Shown in pieces: positions 6,830 through 16,082 of a stretch of 36,999 nucleotides of DNA. Position numbers and translations under genes: made by a program. Position 1 is the first letter of the stretch, and each line of letters starts with the position of its first letter. Source of the stretch: a virus; IMG/VR virus record IMGVR_UViG_3300031251_000065, positions 1-36,999 of that record; one strand, 5' to 3'. Below the pieces are notes generated by a model that saw only the letters and a list, made by a program, of their open reading frames with translations, was not told where the DNA came from and ran no database searches.

Positions 6830-9800
6830 TTAATACCTCGTGTAAATTAAGTCGCCGTTACTGTCGGTCAGAAAATTCGGCATTTTGTTATCGCCAACGC
6901 CATAAATGATGTCTTCATTAAAACCGCCGGCCATCAGTGGGATAAGGGTGCTCGACGTCCCCCAAATTAAGTCATTATCCGAATTCGATTTCTTCATTAG
7001 CGCTTGCCCTTTTGTGCCACCCTCAGGCACTAGCCAATCATTTATGACGGTGGTGCTAATCTCAGTTGAATACACGGTTCCGGCCACGCCAAACGCATCA
7101 ACACCCTGAAGCCTGACATACCAAATACCGTCGACCGTGACCGGGAACGAGGTCACGCGGTCGGCGGTCTCGCCGACCAAAGTCGCTTCGGAAGGCGTAA
7201 AGCCTTCGGTTTGGCTGGCGTAAATGCGCGTGTACGTGTAATCCGGATCGCTGGGCTGAACGTAGGTTACGAAAATGGATTTAATAGCGGGCGTTAGCGT
7301 GACTGCACCGAAGTCGGTTGGCGGCGGGTTGGTCGCTGTTAAGCTGGACTCTTGGCTGTAACGACCGTAAAAATCGCGGGCCCGAACTTTTGCGGTGAAG
7401 GTCCTGCGTGGGCCGCCGTCTGCGCTGTTTTTTTCAAAGGTGTAGGTGTAATAATTTTCGGTGACGTATTCGGTGCGCAATAGCGTGGCGCCATTGAAGA
7501 TACGTATTTCAAAGTCTCTAAACCAAGGCGATTGACCGCCCTGACCAGTGGCATAACTGGTGCTGCCCAGCACGGTATCGGCATCGGTCGACCAGCTGAA
7601 CAGCGCGTCACGGCCGGTAAAATCAGTGGTTCCATTGGGCAACGTCAAGTTAGTGATCTGTGCGGCTCCGATCGCGTAGAGTTCGCCCAGCTCGCTACTC
7701 ACGCTGATCGATGTTGAGTATTTGCCGGTTATGTTGACTGCCGCCAGGGTGATCTCGTAAGTACCCGTAAACGGGTTGTCGATACGATACGACTGTCCAG
7801 CAATCTCGCGTTCAAAAACCTGCGTGCCGTTAAATTTATAACTCAGGCTATAGCCACGCAAAAGCGGATCGTTTGAAGCGGCCCAGCTGATGTCGATATA
7901 GCGCCGCAGGCCTTCAAGCCCCGTGTAAATGCCTTCGCTGGTTTGCAGGCCGGAAGGCGGTATGACGCCGCTGACGATGTAGGGATTATCCGGCAATGCG
8001 TCCAGATCGGCAGTATCGTCGATTTCAGCAAATTTACCGGGTGCGTACTGAGTCGCCGAGATCGTGTAAAAGCCGCTGCTCTTATCTTCATTTTCGGCTA
8101 TGCCTAAAATCCGGAATAATTGTCCGACGGCTAACGGGTCGTAAACGATCCATTCCATTTCCGGCTCCGGCGCTTCGGCAAAGGCCGGGTTAATGGTCAG
8201 CGTAGTGTAAGCAGATCCGGAGGCATTGGTAATGGCCGAGTCCCATAAGGAGCCGTCATTACCGATGACAGCCAAGCGATAACCGGTATTGTTCGCCAAG
8301 GCGACGGGCGCATCCAATTTTATAACGTTGGTCGCCGATCCGCTTGATATGCGCCCCCCCATGCGCTGTCCATCCGTGCGCAATGGATCGGCTATACCGA
8401 TAATGTCGCCGGGCCGGTCGTTGATACCGCCCAAGCCGGTTGAAAATGTCACAGAGTCGATTTCTTCGCGGCTGGTGATGAGCAGCCGCTTGCCTCTTCT
8501 ATGCGCCTCTCCGCGCGATGTACAGCCGATGGCTGTTTCGGTTTTAGGCCGCCAGTTATAGCGATCAATACCGGGAAAATCTTCGACGTACTCAGGCGTC
8601 AGTCGGTATTGATCGGTCGGATCATTGTACTGAATGAATGCAGCGGTGTAACGGGTTTGGCGGGCGGTTCCGGCGTAAACAAAGCGGCCGCCGACGACGT
8701 TGGCCGGCAAGTAGAGCGAGGTAACCGGCTTAGGCGCATCTTGGGTCAGGTAAACTGCTTTTCCATCCCAAAGCGCCTGCGCATCGAAAATACCCGCTAT
8801 CGCCTGGATCAATTCATGAGCGCCGGTTTGGGCCATAAATTGCGCATCGATAGAGTAGCGGGGCTCATAACCGCCATTACCGTCGGGTACTAATTCATCA
8901 CAGCGTTTGGCAATCTGATAAATCGCCCATTTGTCCTGATAGGCCGGATTGATGTCGTCGCCTAAACCAGCGCCGGCCGTGGTCAATAGATGATACAAAA
9001 ACCACGCCGGGTTCCGGCACCAGGACTTAACCAGCGTGCCGTTCCAGTCGGCGCCGGTATAGGTCCGGGCGACGGGATCATAGACGGCGACATGCGGCAC
9101 TTGAATCAACCAACCTCTCAGTAAGTAGCTGCGTACCGGGATTGAGCTAAAATAGCGGGTATCAAAGGTTAAACGGCAATGCGGAATATTCGGACGGCGC
9201 AACTTGGCGTAGGTCAGCTTATCGTAGCCGGTCCAGCGGAAGGCCGAGTTTTCGCCATTGGCGGGATCAGCGGATAACCGTGACATGCGGATGTCATAAC
9301 TGGTGGCCGTAGCGGAAAAGGCTCTCAGGTTAATGTGATAGCTGCGTTGGTACGGTGATTCGGTTTTATCCGAGATGACATCCCGGCCTAATAAATCAGC
9401 ATCGGCCCAACTGCCGCCCGCGGGCCGCACTTCGATTTTAAGCCTTACGGTTGCCGCTGTCCGGTCTCCGTTGGTCGTGTCTTGCACCATCAACGCGGCA
9501 AAGGTGACGGTAATGCGCACGGCATCGGTCGATGGGTCGATAATGGTACGAGTAATCGGTGTGCCATGAACGACCGGCACATCGACGACAATCGGCGAGC
9601 CGACGCTATCATCGACCATGCCGGGGATATAGGTTTGATCCTGAGTGCCTAGGCGATAATCGAACGTCACCCCCTGAAAATTAAGAACGCCGTTGCTCTT
9701 GATCGGCGTACCGTCGAGATAGACATGCTCTAAAGGGTCGGCTCCGGGAAACCCGGCAATCTCGCCCCATCCCCAAGCTTCGACAATCTCGACAATCGCC

Positions 9801-9901
9801 TGTGACCGAGTAGAATCCGGAGCGATAATCGGGGCGCGCGCAGCTGAGCCACCGCCGCCACCGCCGCCTGCACCACCGATCATAGTGCGTTGCTTATTCA
9901 T
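6830..9901 (-). CDS. Tail tip attachment protein J (host specificity)
   Basis: A 1023-residue homologue of lambda gpJ, the central tail-tip protein that forms the fibre and DNA channel. The N-terminus has a poly-Gly stretch (MIGGAGGGGGGGSAARAP) and then the family's opening region (SQAIVEIVEAWGWGEIAGFP). Tip domains follow to about residue 600, then fibronectin-III-like repeats (for example DISWAASNDPLLRGYSLSYK and VTLTPAIKSIFVTYVQPSDP). The ATG at 9901 overlaps the TGA of the I gene (ATGA). This favours it over the start 17 codons upstream. Length is close to lambda gpJ (1132). The C-terminus ends in a short strand-rich segment that may bind the next fibre. Confidence 0.92.
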   Translation of the reverse strand: MNKQRTMIGGAGGGGGGGSAARAPIIAPDSTRSQAIVEIVEAWGWGEIAGFPGADPLEHVYLDGTPIKSNGVLNFQGVTFDYRLGTQDQTYIPGMVDDSVGSPIVVDVPVVHGTPITRTIIDPSTDAVRITVTFAALMVQDTTNGDRTAATVRLKIEVRPAGGSWADADLLGRDVISDKTESPYQRSYHINLRAFSATATSYDIRMSRLSADPANGENSAFRWTGYDKLTYAKLRRPNIPHCRLTFDTRYFSSIPVRSYLLRGWLIQVPHVAVYDPVARTYTGADWNGTLVKSWCRNPAWFLYHLLTTAGAGLGDDINPAYQDKWAIYQIAKRCDELVPDGNGGYEPRYSIDAQFMAQTGAHELIQAIAGIFDAQALWDGKAVYLTQDAPKPVTSLYLPANVVGGRFVYAGTARQTRYTAAFIQYNDPTDQYRLTPEYVEDFPGIDRYNWRPKTETAIGCTSRGEAHRRGKRLLITSREEIDSVTFSTGLGGINDRPGDIIGIADPLRTDGQRMGGRISSGSATNVIKLDAPVALANNTGYRLAVIGNDGSLWDSAITNASGSAYTTLTINPAFAEAPEPEMEWIVYDPLAVGQLFRILGIAENEDKSSGFYTISATQYAPGKFAEIDDTADLDALPDNPYIVSGVIPPSGLQTSEGIYTGLEGLRRYIDISWAASNDPLLRGYSLSYKFNGTQVFEREIAGQSYRIDNPFTGTYEITLAAVNITGKYSTSISVSSELGELYAIGAAQITNLTLPNGTTDFTGRDALFSWSTDADTVLGSTSYATGQGGQSPWFRDFEIRIFNGATLLRTEYVTENYYTYTFEKNSADGGPRRTFTAKVRARDFYGRYSQESSLTATNPPPTDFGAVTLTPAIKSIFVTYVQPSDPDYTYTRIYASQTEGFTPSEATLVGETADRVTSFPVTVDGIWYVRLQGVDAFGVAGTVYSTEISTTVINDWLVPEGGTKGQALMKKSNSDNDLIWGTSSTLIPLMAGGFNEDIIYGVGDNKMPNFLTDSNGDLIYTRY

Positions 9902-10482
9902 ATCGGAATATCCTGAACGTGGATTTGGCTGGACAGCACGATAGAACCGCACAAAAACTCGCCGGCAATAATGGGGTAAGGATGACCGGCACGGACGACG
10001 TTGACCGGGCCGTTGCTGATGAATGAGGGTTTGCTTTCGTAGCTTTCGGTATTGGCGGCGCTGACGGATTGTTTAGGACTTGTGATGAGGTTGGCCAGGG
10101 CGGAAAAGGCCATTGATAGGCCGATGTTAATGATGGCTGTAGCTGCAACTACGGCAAATGACGTAGCGGTAAAACCGACGGCGCCTACTGCCTCAAACAA
10201 CGCAAGGACAGCAACGGCTGGAATATCACCGCCCGCCCGCGGCACGATCATCAGTATTTCATCGCCCCACGGTGCTGAGGTATTATCCAGGGTCACTTGA
10301 CGGATCAGCTCCGGGTTATGCTCATCAAATAAAATCGCTAGGTAATCGCCAGCATCCGCAGCTTGCAGAAATCCGGGACGGTTGGCATCAATCGCTCGCA
10401 GCGCTTCGCCGGGTGTTTTGACATCCAACTCCCACTCAGCTTTGAAGCCTTGCAAATCGCCAAACAATCTCACTTTTTTCAT
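9898..10482 (-). CDS. Tail assembly protein I (TAP-I family)
   Basis: A 194-residue relative of lambda gpI, needed for tail-tip assembly. An N-terminal ubiquitin-like domain (MKKVRLFGDLQGFKAEWELD, then GEALRAIDANRPGFL) is followed by a long hydrophobic Ala/Val-rich segment (about 105-160), and a C-terminal domain. This order is characteristic of TAP-I. The ATG at 10482 is preferred to GTG codons nine bases earlier. It follows a 53-codon ORF and overlaps the J gene by four bases, matching the lambda L-K-I-J order. Confidence 0.88.
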   Translation of the reverse strand: MKKVRLFGDLQGFKAEWELDVKTPGEALRAIDANRPGFLQAADAGDYLAILFDEHNPELIRQVTLDNTSAPWGDEILMIVPRAGGDIPAVAVLALFEAVGAVGFTATSFAVVAATAIINIGLSMAFSALANLITSPKQSVSAANTESYESKPSFISNGPVNVVRAGHPYPIIAGEFLCGSIVLSSQIHVQDIPI

Positions 10483-10484
10483 AG

Positions 10485-10646
10485 TCACCACCAGCGGATA
10501 GTGTTAATAAACTCAGGCAACGCTCTGAGCAGTATTGCAGCGCCAATACAGAAGATTAGCCAGCCGCTATAGGGCACATCCAATTTAAACCCATCTTGAT
10601 GATTCCAAATTATGCGCATTCGTCTATAATCGTCTTTAAGTTTCAT
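10485..10646 (-). CDS. Small single-span membrane protein, 53 aa
   Basis: A short frame fills the gap between tail genes K and I. It begins MKLKDDYRRMRIIWNHQDGF, has one hydrophobic span (GWLIFCIGAAILLRALPEFI) and ends IRWW with a TGA two bases before the ATG of gene I. The charged basic N-terminus followed by one span predicts an inner-membrane protein. Phage proteins of this shape include holin-like and tail-assembly accessory proteins, but I do not recognise a family. It sits just after a strong terminator-like hairpin. The Shine-Dalgarno is weak (TAGG close to the ATG). Confidence 0.55.
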   Translation of the reverse strand: MKLKDDYRRMRIIWNHQDGFKLDVPYSGWLIFCIGAAILLRALPEFINTIRWW

Positions 10647-10673
10647 GACCTAGTTTGGTAGATTGTGGAAATT

Positions 10674-10712
10674 AAAAACCCTCGTCAGATGGCCGTCTGT
10701 CGGGGGTTTTGT
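10674..10712 (-). terminator. Hairpin with U-tract after tail gene K
   Basis: A stem of about 14 pairs (10675-10689 with 10696-10710, loop TGGCCG) is followed on the minus strand by TTTTT. It starts within a few bases of the K stop at 10716. T-runs on the other side make it potentially bidirectional. It would interrupt the late transcript before I and J unless read through. Confidence 0.7.
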
Positions 10713-10715
10713 TTT

Positions 10716-11432
10716 TTAGGGCTGCGGCTGGGCATACCTCAGGTAGCAATGAGTCGCTTGCCGCCAATACTGTCCGTACATCTCAACGCGCGAGGGCGTA
10801 CCGGTTCTGGGGTGGTGCAAAATGCGACTATCGCCGTAATAAATGGCGGCATGATTAGGACAAGGTCCGCCCAGCTGCATAATAACCAAGTCATTCGGCT
10901 GCAACTCGTCGACGACTGCAAAGCCTTGAGCTTTAAAACCGTTAACAAACGCGTACAGGTTGTCAGTGTTCAGCCACCATTCCCACGCCTTACGCTCACC
11001 GTCGTTGATAATCACACCCAGTTCGTGCCGGTAGTAATCGGCAACCAGGCTTAAGCAATCCATCACGCCGTAAACAAAATCGCGGCCTTCATAAGGGGCG
11101 GGCAAGATGCCTTTGGGCGTGTAGGTGTGGATCTGCTCACCGGGATAGCTAATAATCAAATACGGCACATTACAGCGTTCGGCGCTGGCAATGTCTGCGG
11201 CGGATGGCTCGGGACTTCGGTTAGGGTGACTGTGATAGACCGCAGCAATGTGGTCCGCATGAGCGGCATAGATCAGTGGATCAATCAAAAAGGATTGCTC
11301 CGGCTCATGCGATATGTTGGCGCACTCAAGCACTTGGTAGCCGTAGCCGGTTTTTAAGATCAGGCCGCAGGCTTCCTGCGGGAATCCACGCGCGGCGTGA
11401 GCGATGATTTGTTGCAAGATAAGATCGTCCAT
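10716..11432 (-). CDS. Tail assembly protein K: JAMM plus NlpC/P60 domains
   Basis: A 238-residue two-domain protein like lambda gpK. Residues 1-100 are a Mov34/MPN/JAMM isopeptidase-like domain with Glu20, His67 and His69 (YHSHP) and Asp80. Residues 115-238 are an NlpC/P60 cysteine peptidase domain with Cys126 (YGVMDCLSLV), His194 (PCPNHAAIYY) and a following His206/207. In lambda the protein works at the tail tip and may cut peptidoglycan during infection or process a tail protein. All catalytic residues appear intact. It overlaps the L stop by one base and is followed by a terminator-like hairpin. Confidence 0.9.
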   Translation of the reverse strand: MDDLILQQIIAHAARGFPQEACGLILKTGYGYQVLECANISHEPEQSFLIDPLIYAAHADHIAAVYHSHPNRSPEPSAADIASAERCNVPYLIISYPGEQIHTYTPKGILPAPYEGRDFVYGVMDCLSLVADYYRHELGVIINDGERKAWEWWLNTDNLYAFVNGFKAQGFAVVDELQPNDLVIMQLGGPCPNHAAIYYGDSRILHHPRTGTPSRVEMYGQYWRQATHCYLRYAQPQP

Positions 11433-12115
11433 TACACGCTATTCCGTCCTAACCCTGGATTGCCGCCGTAATCAAGCGGCTCATTAGCGCCAAAGCGCAA
11501 CTTACAATCCGACATGCGCTTACCGCAGACATCCAGCCCCGCGCTGGCAACGGACACACCGAAGCGATCAAACCATTTGGTTGAGTCCGTGCCCGGCCAA
11601 GAGCAGCCGGAACCGCCTAATATCGATTTATAGCGATGCGGGCAGCCGGTGGCGACGGCGATCATGCCGGGCAACTGCTTATCTAAAAAATCCAGCGGGC
11701 TGGATAGATCAAACTTTACCGTGTCGCCTTCGCCCACTCGCTGTTCGATCAGGTAATAGTCGTCTTGATATTCGCCGATGTCGGACAGTACGTAGCTGGA
11801 TAAAGTGCGTCGACGGCGAACGGTAGCGCCGACCATATCTTGATAAAGCCTACACAGCTCAGTGATGTAGCGATTGACGTTGCCTAGCTCTACACTGGGC
11901 CTCGGTGACGAACCTGTACCGCGTTTGTCGATGCCGGTGACGTGGATCGGCCAAGGCGTGTAAGTATTGCCTTGGTAGATGATCGGCTGGCTGTTAGCGT
12001 CAACATAGGGCGTAATGTAAAAAACCTGCCCGACGCCAATGGTGTTGAGATCGATGCTATACAGATTGATCTCAGCGGTCGGCGTGAGTTTGTGGCTGTC
12101 TTTTTTTAGGCTCAT
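11432..12115 (-). CDS. Minor tail protein L (probable Fe-S tip protein)
   Basis: A 227-residue homologue of lambda gpL. The N-terminal half is beta-rich (IGVGQVFYITPYVDANSQPI). The C-terminal half has four cysteines in the gpL arrangement: Cys158 (GCPHRYKS), Cys171 (SGCSWPG), Cys197 (DVCGKR) and Cys204 (SDCKLRFG). In lambda the equivalent cysteines hold an iron-sulfur cluster in the tail tip. It overlaps M by four bases upstream and K by one base downstream, as expected for the M-L-K block. Confidence 0.9.
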   Translation of the reverse strand: MSLKKDSHKLTPTAEINLYSIDLNTIGVGQVFYITPYVDANSQPIIYQGNTYTPWPIHVTGIDKRGTGSSPRPSVELGNVNRYITELCRLYQDMVGATVRRRRTLSSYVLSDIGEYQDDYYLIEQRVGEGDTVKFDLSSPLDFLDKQLPGMIAVATGCPHRYKSILGGSGCSWPGTDSTKWFDRFGVSVASAGLDVCGKRMSDCKLRFGANEPLDYGGNPGLGRNSV

Positions 12116-12450
12116 GGCTCAAATACTTGGTAGATCGATGCCGTTAAGCGATGGTTGTTATCGTCCACTGGGGTGGGGTCCCATTTATCGCACACATATT
12201 TCTTTACGGTCGCCGCATAAGGTGACTGCCAAGTAAATGTCGCCACACCGCCCAAGCCGTCAAAAAAGGCCAGCAGGCTGGTAATCTCAGCGTCAGTCAG
12301 TTCATTCCAGTTTAAAGTCCATTTATCCGGATTCGCATTTAAGCCATCGGCCACGCGCTGTTCGTAGTTATCGCCAAAACCGATTTTTCGAACTTTAGGT
12401 TGTTTGCTCAGGCTGGATGAATAATCCGGTTGAATCGGCAAATCAGCCAT
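12112..12450 (-). CDS. Minor tail protein M
   Basis: A 112-residue protein of the lambda gpM family, a tail-tip component. It contains the usual block PKVRKIGFGDNYEQRVADGL and a Trp-rich core (WTLNWNELT, FTWQSPY). The start is ATG 12450 (MADLP), with AGGAGG just upstream and a TGATG overlap with the stop of the DUF2460 gene. A GTG one codon earlier is in the same context. Order and length agree with the family. Confidence 0.85.
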   Translation of the reverse strand: MADLPIQPDYSSSLSKQPKVRKIGFGDNYEQRVADGLNANPDKWTLNWNELTDAEITSLLAFFDGLGGVATFTWQSPYAATVKKYVCDKWDPTPVDDNNHRLTASIYQVFEP

Positions 12451-13085
12451 CACACCTCCTCGATGGACATACCCGGCAGGGTATACACCGCGTTGTCATC
12501 CGGAACGTTATAAAAATTGAAGGTTCGGCTAAAGTCGCCGGTAAATCTAACATGCACATCGAATTCAAAGCCGGCACGCAATACAGCGCCGTTGGCCGGA
12601 GCGCCGGCAAAGGTGACGATGCCGGTGGTGGTGTTGACCGTCCAGCCGTTGTCTTGCGCTACGCCGTTCACATAAATTTGCACGGTGCCGGCGACCGGCT
12701 TGGTGATGATGCGGTCCTGAGTATCGCCGTTCGGTTGATAACGCTTAATCAGCTGAAACTGGGTTAATACGCCGTTGCCGGTGCCGCCGCCCAGGATGCC
12801 TTGATCGTTTGTGCCGTTGTAAGTGGTCGCAAAATCGCCCCAGTCTTTAAGCCTGAAGCGCTGTAAGCCCCTGCGTCGCGCCCGCCAAAAGGCTTGCAAA
12901 TAATCCAGTTCAGCGCGCAAGACTTTGCGGTTGCCGACCTGCCATTTACCCTTGATGGTGTACTGACTGATGTTACCGATGGCGCCGGCCGTGATAACAG
13001 GCAGTCGCTGGCCGCGCACGCTGTAAGTCGCGGTGGACTGGTAATCGTAGTTCAGTTCCAGGCATTGTTCGCTATCGAGAAACAT
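12450..13085 (-). CDS. DUF2460-type tail protein
   Basis: A 211-residue tail protein carrying DUF2460 hallmarks: GLQRFRLKDWGDF (about 84-96), QFQLIKRYQPNGD and RIITKPVAGTVQIYVNG, followed by DNGWTVNTTTGIVTFAGAP. Family members lie between the tape measure and the tip cell-wall hydrolase genes in many siphophages and are probably distal-tail or baseplate components. It starts three bases after the tape measure stop. Confidence 0.82.
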   Translation of the reverse strand: MFLDSEQCLELNYDYQSTATYSVRGQRLPVITAGAIGNISQYTIKGKWQVGNRKVLRAELDYLQAFWRARRRGLQRFRLKDWGDFATTYNGTNDQGILGGGTGNGVLTQFQLIKRYQPNGDTQDRIITKPVAGTVQIYVNGVAQDNGWTVNTTTGIVTFAGAPANGAVLRAGFEFDVHVRFTGDFSRTFNFYNVPDDNAVYTLPGMSIEEV

Positions 13086-13088
13086 CGT

Positions 13089-16082
13089 TTACCCCCGTTG
13101 CTTGAACCATTGGTCTATCAAGCCGCCAGCGCGCAGTTCGGTGGTAATTGTTTGGCGCACCGAGGTAGTGACCAGATTTCCAAGTTGACCGCCCATGTTG
13201 CTATCATCGGCATTATTGCTATTGCTGATGACGTTAACCTGAGCAGTAATGTTAAAGTCCGCCGAAGTGGAGACGGAGGCATCCGTCGACTTGTTTTTTA
13301 GATTGTAGCGATGGCGTGGGTCGTTTCGCGTCAAAACCTCTTCATCATCTAGCGCGATAATGGGCACCTCGTTGGGCGCTAAACCAGGAATACCGCCGCT
13401 GTGATAGCGCGTTGCCGCGCTAAATATCGCAGGATCGGCGGTAATCATGTTCGATGCATGACCGACAAGGCCGCCGCTGTGTTTTGTTTTTATCCACTGA
13501 AAACTACTCATTGTGTCTGAGAAAGCCGCACTATTGCCATTAGCAACAGAGGTCGAAGCACTGCTGGTGGCCCCGCTACCAAAAGCGCCACCTACAGCGC
13601 CCACCACCCCGGAAAATAAGGCACTGAGTAAGCCGCCACTAGCGTTATCTTTCCCGTAATTTTTGCCCAGTAAGGATTCAAAGATTTGCGCTGAAGCCGC
13701 CTCGGCGACCATCCGTTGCATAATTTTGGCAAAATTGGCGCCCATGCCCTCAATGCCGTTTTGGAAGGGATCGAATAGGAAATCAGCAAAGGCGGACTGC
13801 ATATTATGGGCAGCCTGGATGCTGAATTCGGATAGGCTGTTAGTGCCTGACTTTGCGGGGTCAATAAAGTAATCGTTATAGGCCTTACCCAACTTATCGG
13901 CCTCAGCTTTGAATTGCTCGGGTGTGATTAGCCCTTGGTCTAATTGATCCCGTGTTTTAGCCAGCGCGTCATTAAAGCCGCCTTGTACGTCACCATGCGT
14001 TATTAACTCAGCATTGTTTTTGCGTAACTCATCCGTGGTATTGGCGTCTTTAACCAGCTGATCCCACATAGCTTGCTGGCGCTGGATGAGGGTGGTTTCT
14101 TTATCCAGCGTACGCACTTTCGCTTCAATCGCAACCCGCTCTTCATCGGTGGCTTTTGCGGCAAGGCTGCGTACCTTCGTTTGAATAGCTTGTTCATTGT
14201 CGGACAGTTTTAGCGCGGCCAGTTCAAAGTTCAGTTGCTCGACGTTTTTGGCGACGGCTTCACGTTCAGAGGCGTAAGCCTTGTCCGCTTTCTTCGCTTC
14301 GCTGCTCGCTGAACTCGCCGCTTTAGCGGCATCTTTGTGGCTTTGACTTAATTTTTCATTAGCATCCGACAGGGCTAGCGCATCCGTCAGACCCTTGCCG
14401 CTCAATCCTTGAGATTCCAGTAACTGCTTCGTGTAATCATGCTGTGACAGCGTTAGTTTTTTATTGGCGTCCGTCAGTTTTGCCAGCACTTCAGTTGTTG
14501 TTTTGGCATTTTCCTCCTTTTTTATTAAAGCTTGCGTACCTGCCATTTCTGCTTCATGCTTAGCTTTTTCGTCGGCTGCCTGCTTATCCTTTTGCGCGTT
14601 TTCGGCTCGCAGCTTATCCTTTAGGGCCGCTATCTCCATAGCCGCAGCCTTAGCGTCGTATATCTCACCAGAGCCAATAAAACCTATAGCTTGGGTGGCA
14701 CCCTTTGCAACCGTATTCATGCTGTTAAAGGTTTTTAGACGTGCTTCAGCATGAGCAAGCTGATCGGTTAGCACCGTACTCATGTTTCGGGACAGCATAT
14801 CCAGACTACGGGCGGCACTATCGACGATCCACTTAAGAAGTCCCTCTGATTTATCCCCCATCAGAGTATCTTCATAATGATGCCACGCATCCGACAACAC
14901 GCTGATCTTGCCTTTTAATGTCTCCATCGCTATGGCATTTTGACCCGACGCCAGCTCACCCATTTTTATAATGACTTTATCGATGACATCGCGCGTCAGC
15001 TGGCCTTTTTCAGCCATATCGAACAAGGCGGCGGAATTTTTCCCGGTGACCTTCGCGAGCAAATCATAAATAGGCACGCTTTGATTGATCAACTGCAAAA
15101 TCTCCTGTCCTTGCAGTTTACCTTTGCCCCAGGCCTGACCTAATGCTATCGCAATGCCGGTCAAATTTTCCGCAGATCCGCCCGATCTGGCAGACTGATT
15201 GGTTAACGCCTCCATGACTTCGGTAGTCGGTTTTAAGCCGAAGTTTTGCAGGGTTAAAAATGCTTTGGTAATGCCGTCGATTTCAAACGGCGTTTCTTTG
15301 GCAAACTTCAAGATGAACTCGAAATTTTTGGAACCTTCCGCAGCAGAGCCCGCTAACCCGTTTAATCGGCCCCGCAGGGTTTCCATTTCGATATTGGTAC
15401 GCAAGATGTCGCGTGCCAATCCGGCAAAGCCAACAACCCCTAAGGTTACCCCGAATGCAGCCATTGTGGAGTTCATGCCTGCAAAGACCGTGGAGCTTGA
15501 TAGCCCCGCAGCCCTCGCCTGCTCCAGCGTTCGTATATGCTGAATTTGCGCCCCAGTGAGGCCTTGTAGTGATAACTGGTTGGCTCGATACTGCGCGTTA
15601 GTCAGCGACAATCGACTAACATGATCCGCATAAATAGCGTTGGCCCGTTGCACCGCTGCCTGCTCATTCCGTTCAGCGGAGGCAAGACGTTCGATTTCAG
15701 CGCGGGCGGAAGCCGCCGAATGCTCCATAGCGCCCATTCCAGCCGTCATTCTGATGCTATCTAATGACGGCTGGTTGGACATCGCGGCCATCATCGGCGC
15801 AATGCGAGAGGCGGCTTGTTGCGAAGATACAGCGATTCTGTCGATCTCTGCACGCGTAGAGGCAGCGGCACGACCCACCGCTTCCATACCGGCTATCATT
15901 CGGGTGCTGCCGGCTGAAGGCGGATTCGATAAAGCCGACATCATCGGCGCGATCCGCGCTCCGGCTTGTTGCGCAGAGCGGCCCACGCCCTCAACACCGC
16001 CGGTAATGCGGTTTAAATCGGTTAATGCCTGCCCGAGATCGGCCCTGATCCGAATCAGCAGTTCAGTATTGTTACTCGACAT
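13089..16082 (-). CDS. Tape measure protein (lambda H-like)
   Basis: A 997-residue tape measure. Residues about 36-135 contain two copies of a 50-residue helical repeat (RIAPMM...RMIAGM...STRAEI). Residues about 225-380 match the tape-measure N-terminal domain (ETPFEIDGITKAFLTLQNFG, then GKGKLQGQEILQLINQSVPI). A long coiled coil rich in Ala, Lys and Glu occupies 420-700, and a Gly/Ala-rich hydrophobic stretch (LLSALFSGVVGAVGGAFGSG) lies near 835. In siphophages this protein sets tail length, roughly 1.5 Angstrom per residue. It is directly downstream of the G/T frame pair, as in lambda. Confidence 0.92.
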   Translation of the reverse strand: MSSNNTELLIRIRADLGQALTDLNRITGGVEGVGRSAQQAGARIAPMMSALSNPPSAGSTRMIAGMEAVGRAAASTRAEIDRIAVSSQQAASRIAPMMAAMSNQPSLDSIRMTAGMGAMEHSAASARAEIERLASAERNEQAAVQRANAIYADHVSRLSLTNAQYRANQLSLQGLTGAQIQHIRTLEQARAAGLSSSTVFAGMNSTMAAFGVTLGVVGFAGLARDILRTNIEMETLRGRLNGLAGSAAEGSKNFEFILKFAKETPFEIDGITKAFLTLQNFGLKPTTEVMEALTNQSARSGGSAENLTGIAIALGQAWGKGKLQGQEILQLINQSVPIYDLLAKVTGKNSAALFDMAEKGQLTRDVIDKVIIKMGELASGQNAIAMETLKGKISVLSDAWHHYEDTLMGDKSEGLLKWIVDSAARSLDMLSRNMSTVLTDQLAHAEARLKTFNSMNTVAKGATQAIGFIGSGEIYDAKAAAMEIAALKDKLRAENAQKDKQAADEKAKHEAEMAGTQALIKKEENAKTTTEVLAKLTDANKKLTLSQHDYTKQLLESQGLSGKGLTDALALSDANEKLSQSHKDAAKAASSASSEAKKADKAYASEREAVAKNVEQLNFELAALKLSDNEQAIQTKVRSLAAKATDEERVAIEAKVRTLDKETTLIQRQQAMWDQLVKDANTTDELRKNNAELITHGDVQGGFNDALAKTRDQLDQGLITPEQFKAEADKLGKAYNDYFIDPAKSGTNSLSEFSIQAAHNMQSAFADFLFDPFQNGIEGMGANFAKIMQRMVAEAASAQIFESLLGKNYGKDNASGGLLSALFSGVVGAVGGAFGSGATSSASTSVANGNSAAFSDTMSSFQWIKTKHSGGLVGHASNMITADPAIFSAATRYHSGGIPGLAPNEVPIIALDDEEVLTRNDPRHRYNLKNKSTDASVSTSADFNITAQVNVISNSNNADDSNMGGQLGNLVTTSVRQTITTELRAGGLIDQWFKQRG
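15678..15977 (-). repeat. Two-copy 150-bp coding repeat in the tape measure gene
   Basis: Residues 36-85 (15828-15977) and 86-135 (15678-15827) align without gaps at a 50-residue period: QQAGARIAPMMSALSNPPS against QQAASRIAPMMAAMSNQPS, then RMIAGMEAVG against RMTAGMGAME. The copies have diverged at protein level, so the duplication is not recent. Confidence 0.8.

Noticed and set aside
10665-11054. Plus-strand 129-codon frame opposite tail gene K
   Set aside because: K has intact JAMM and NlpC/P60 catalytic residues; the opposite frame has no family signal.
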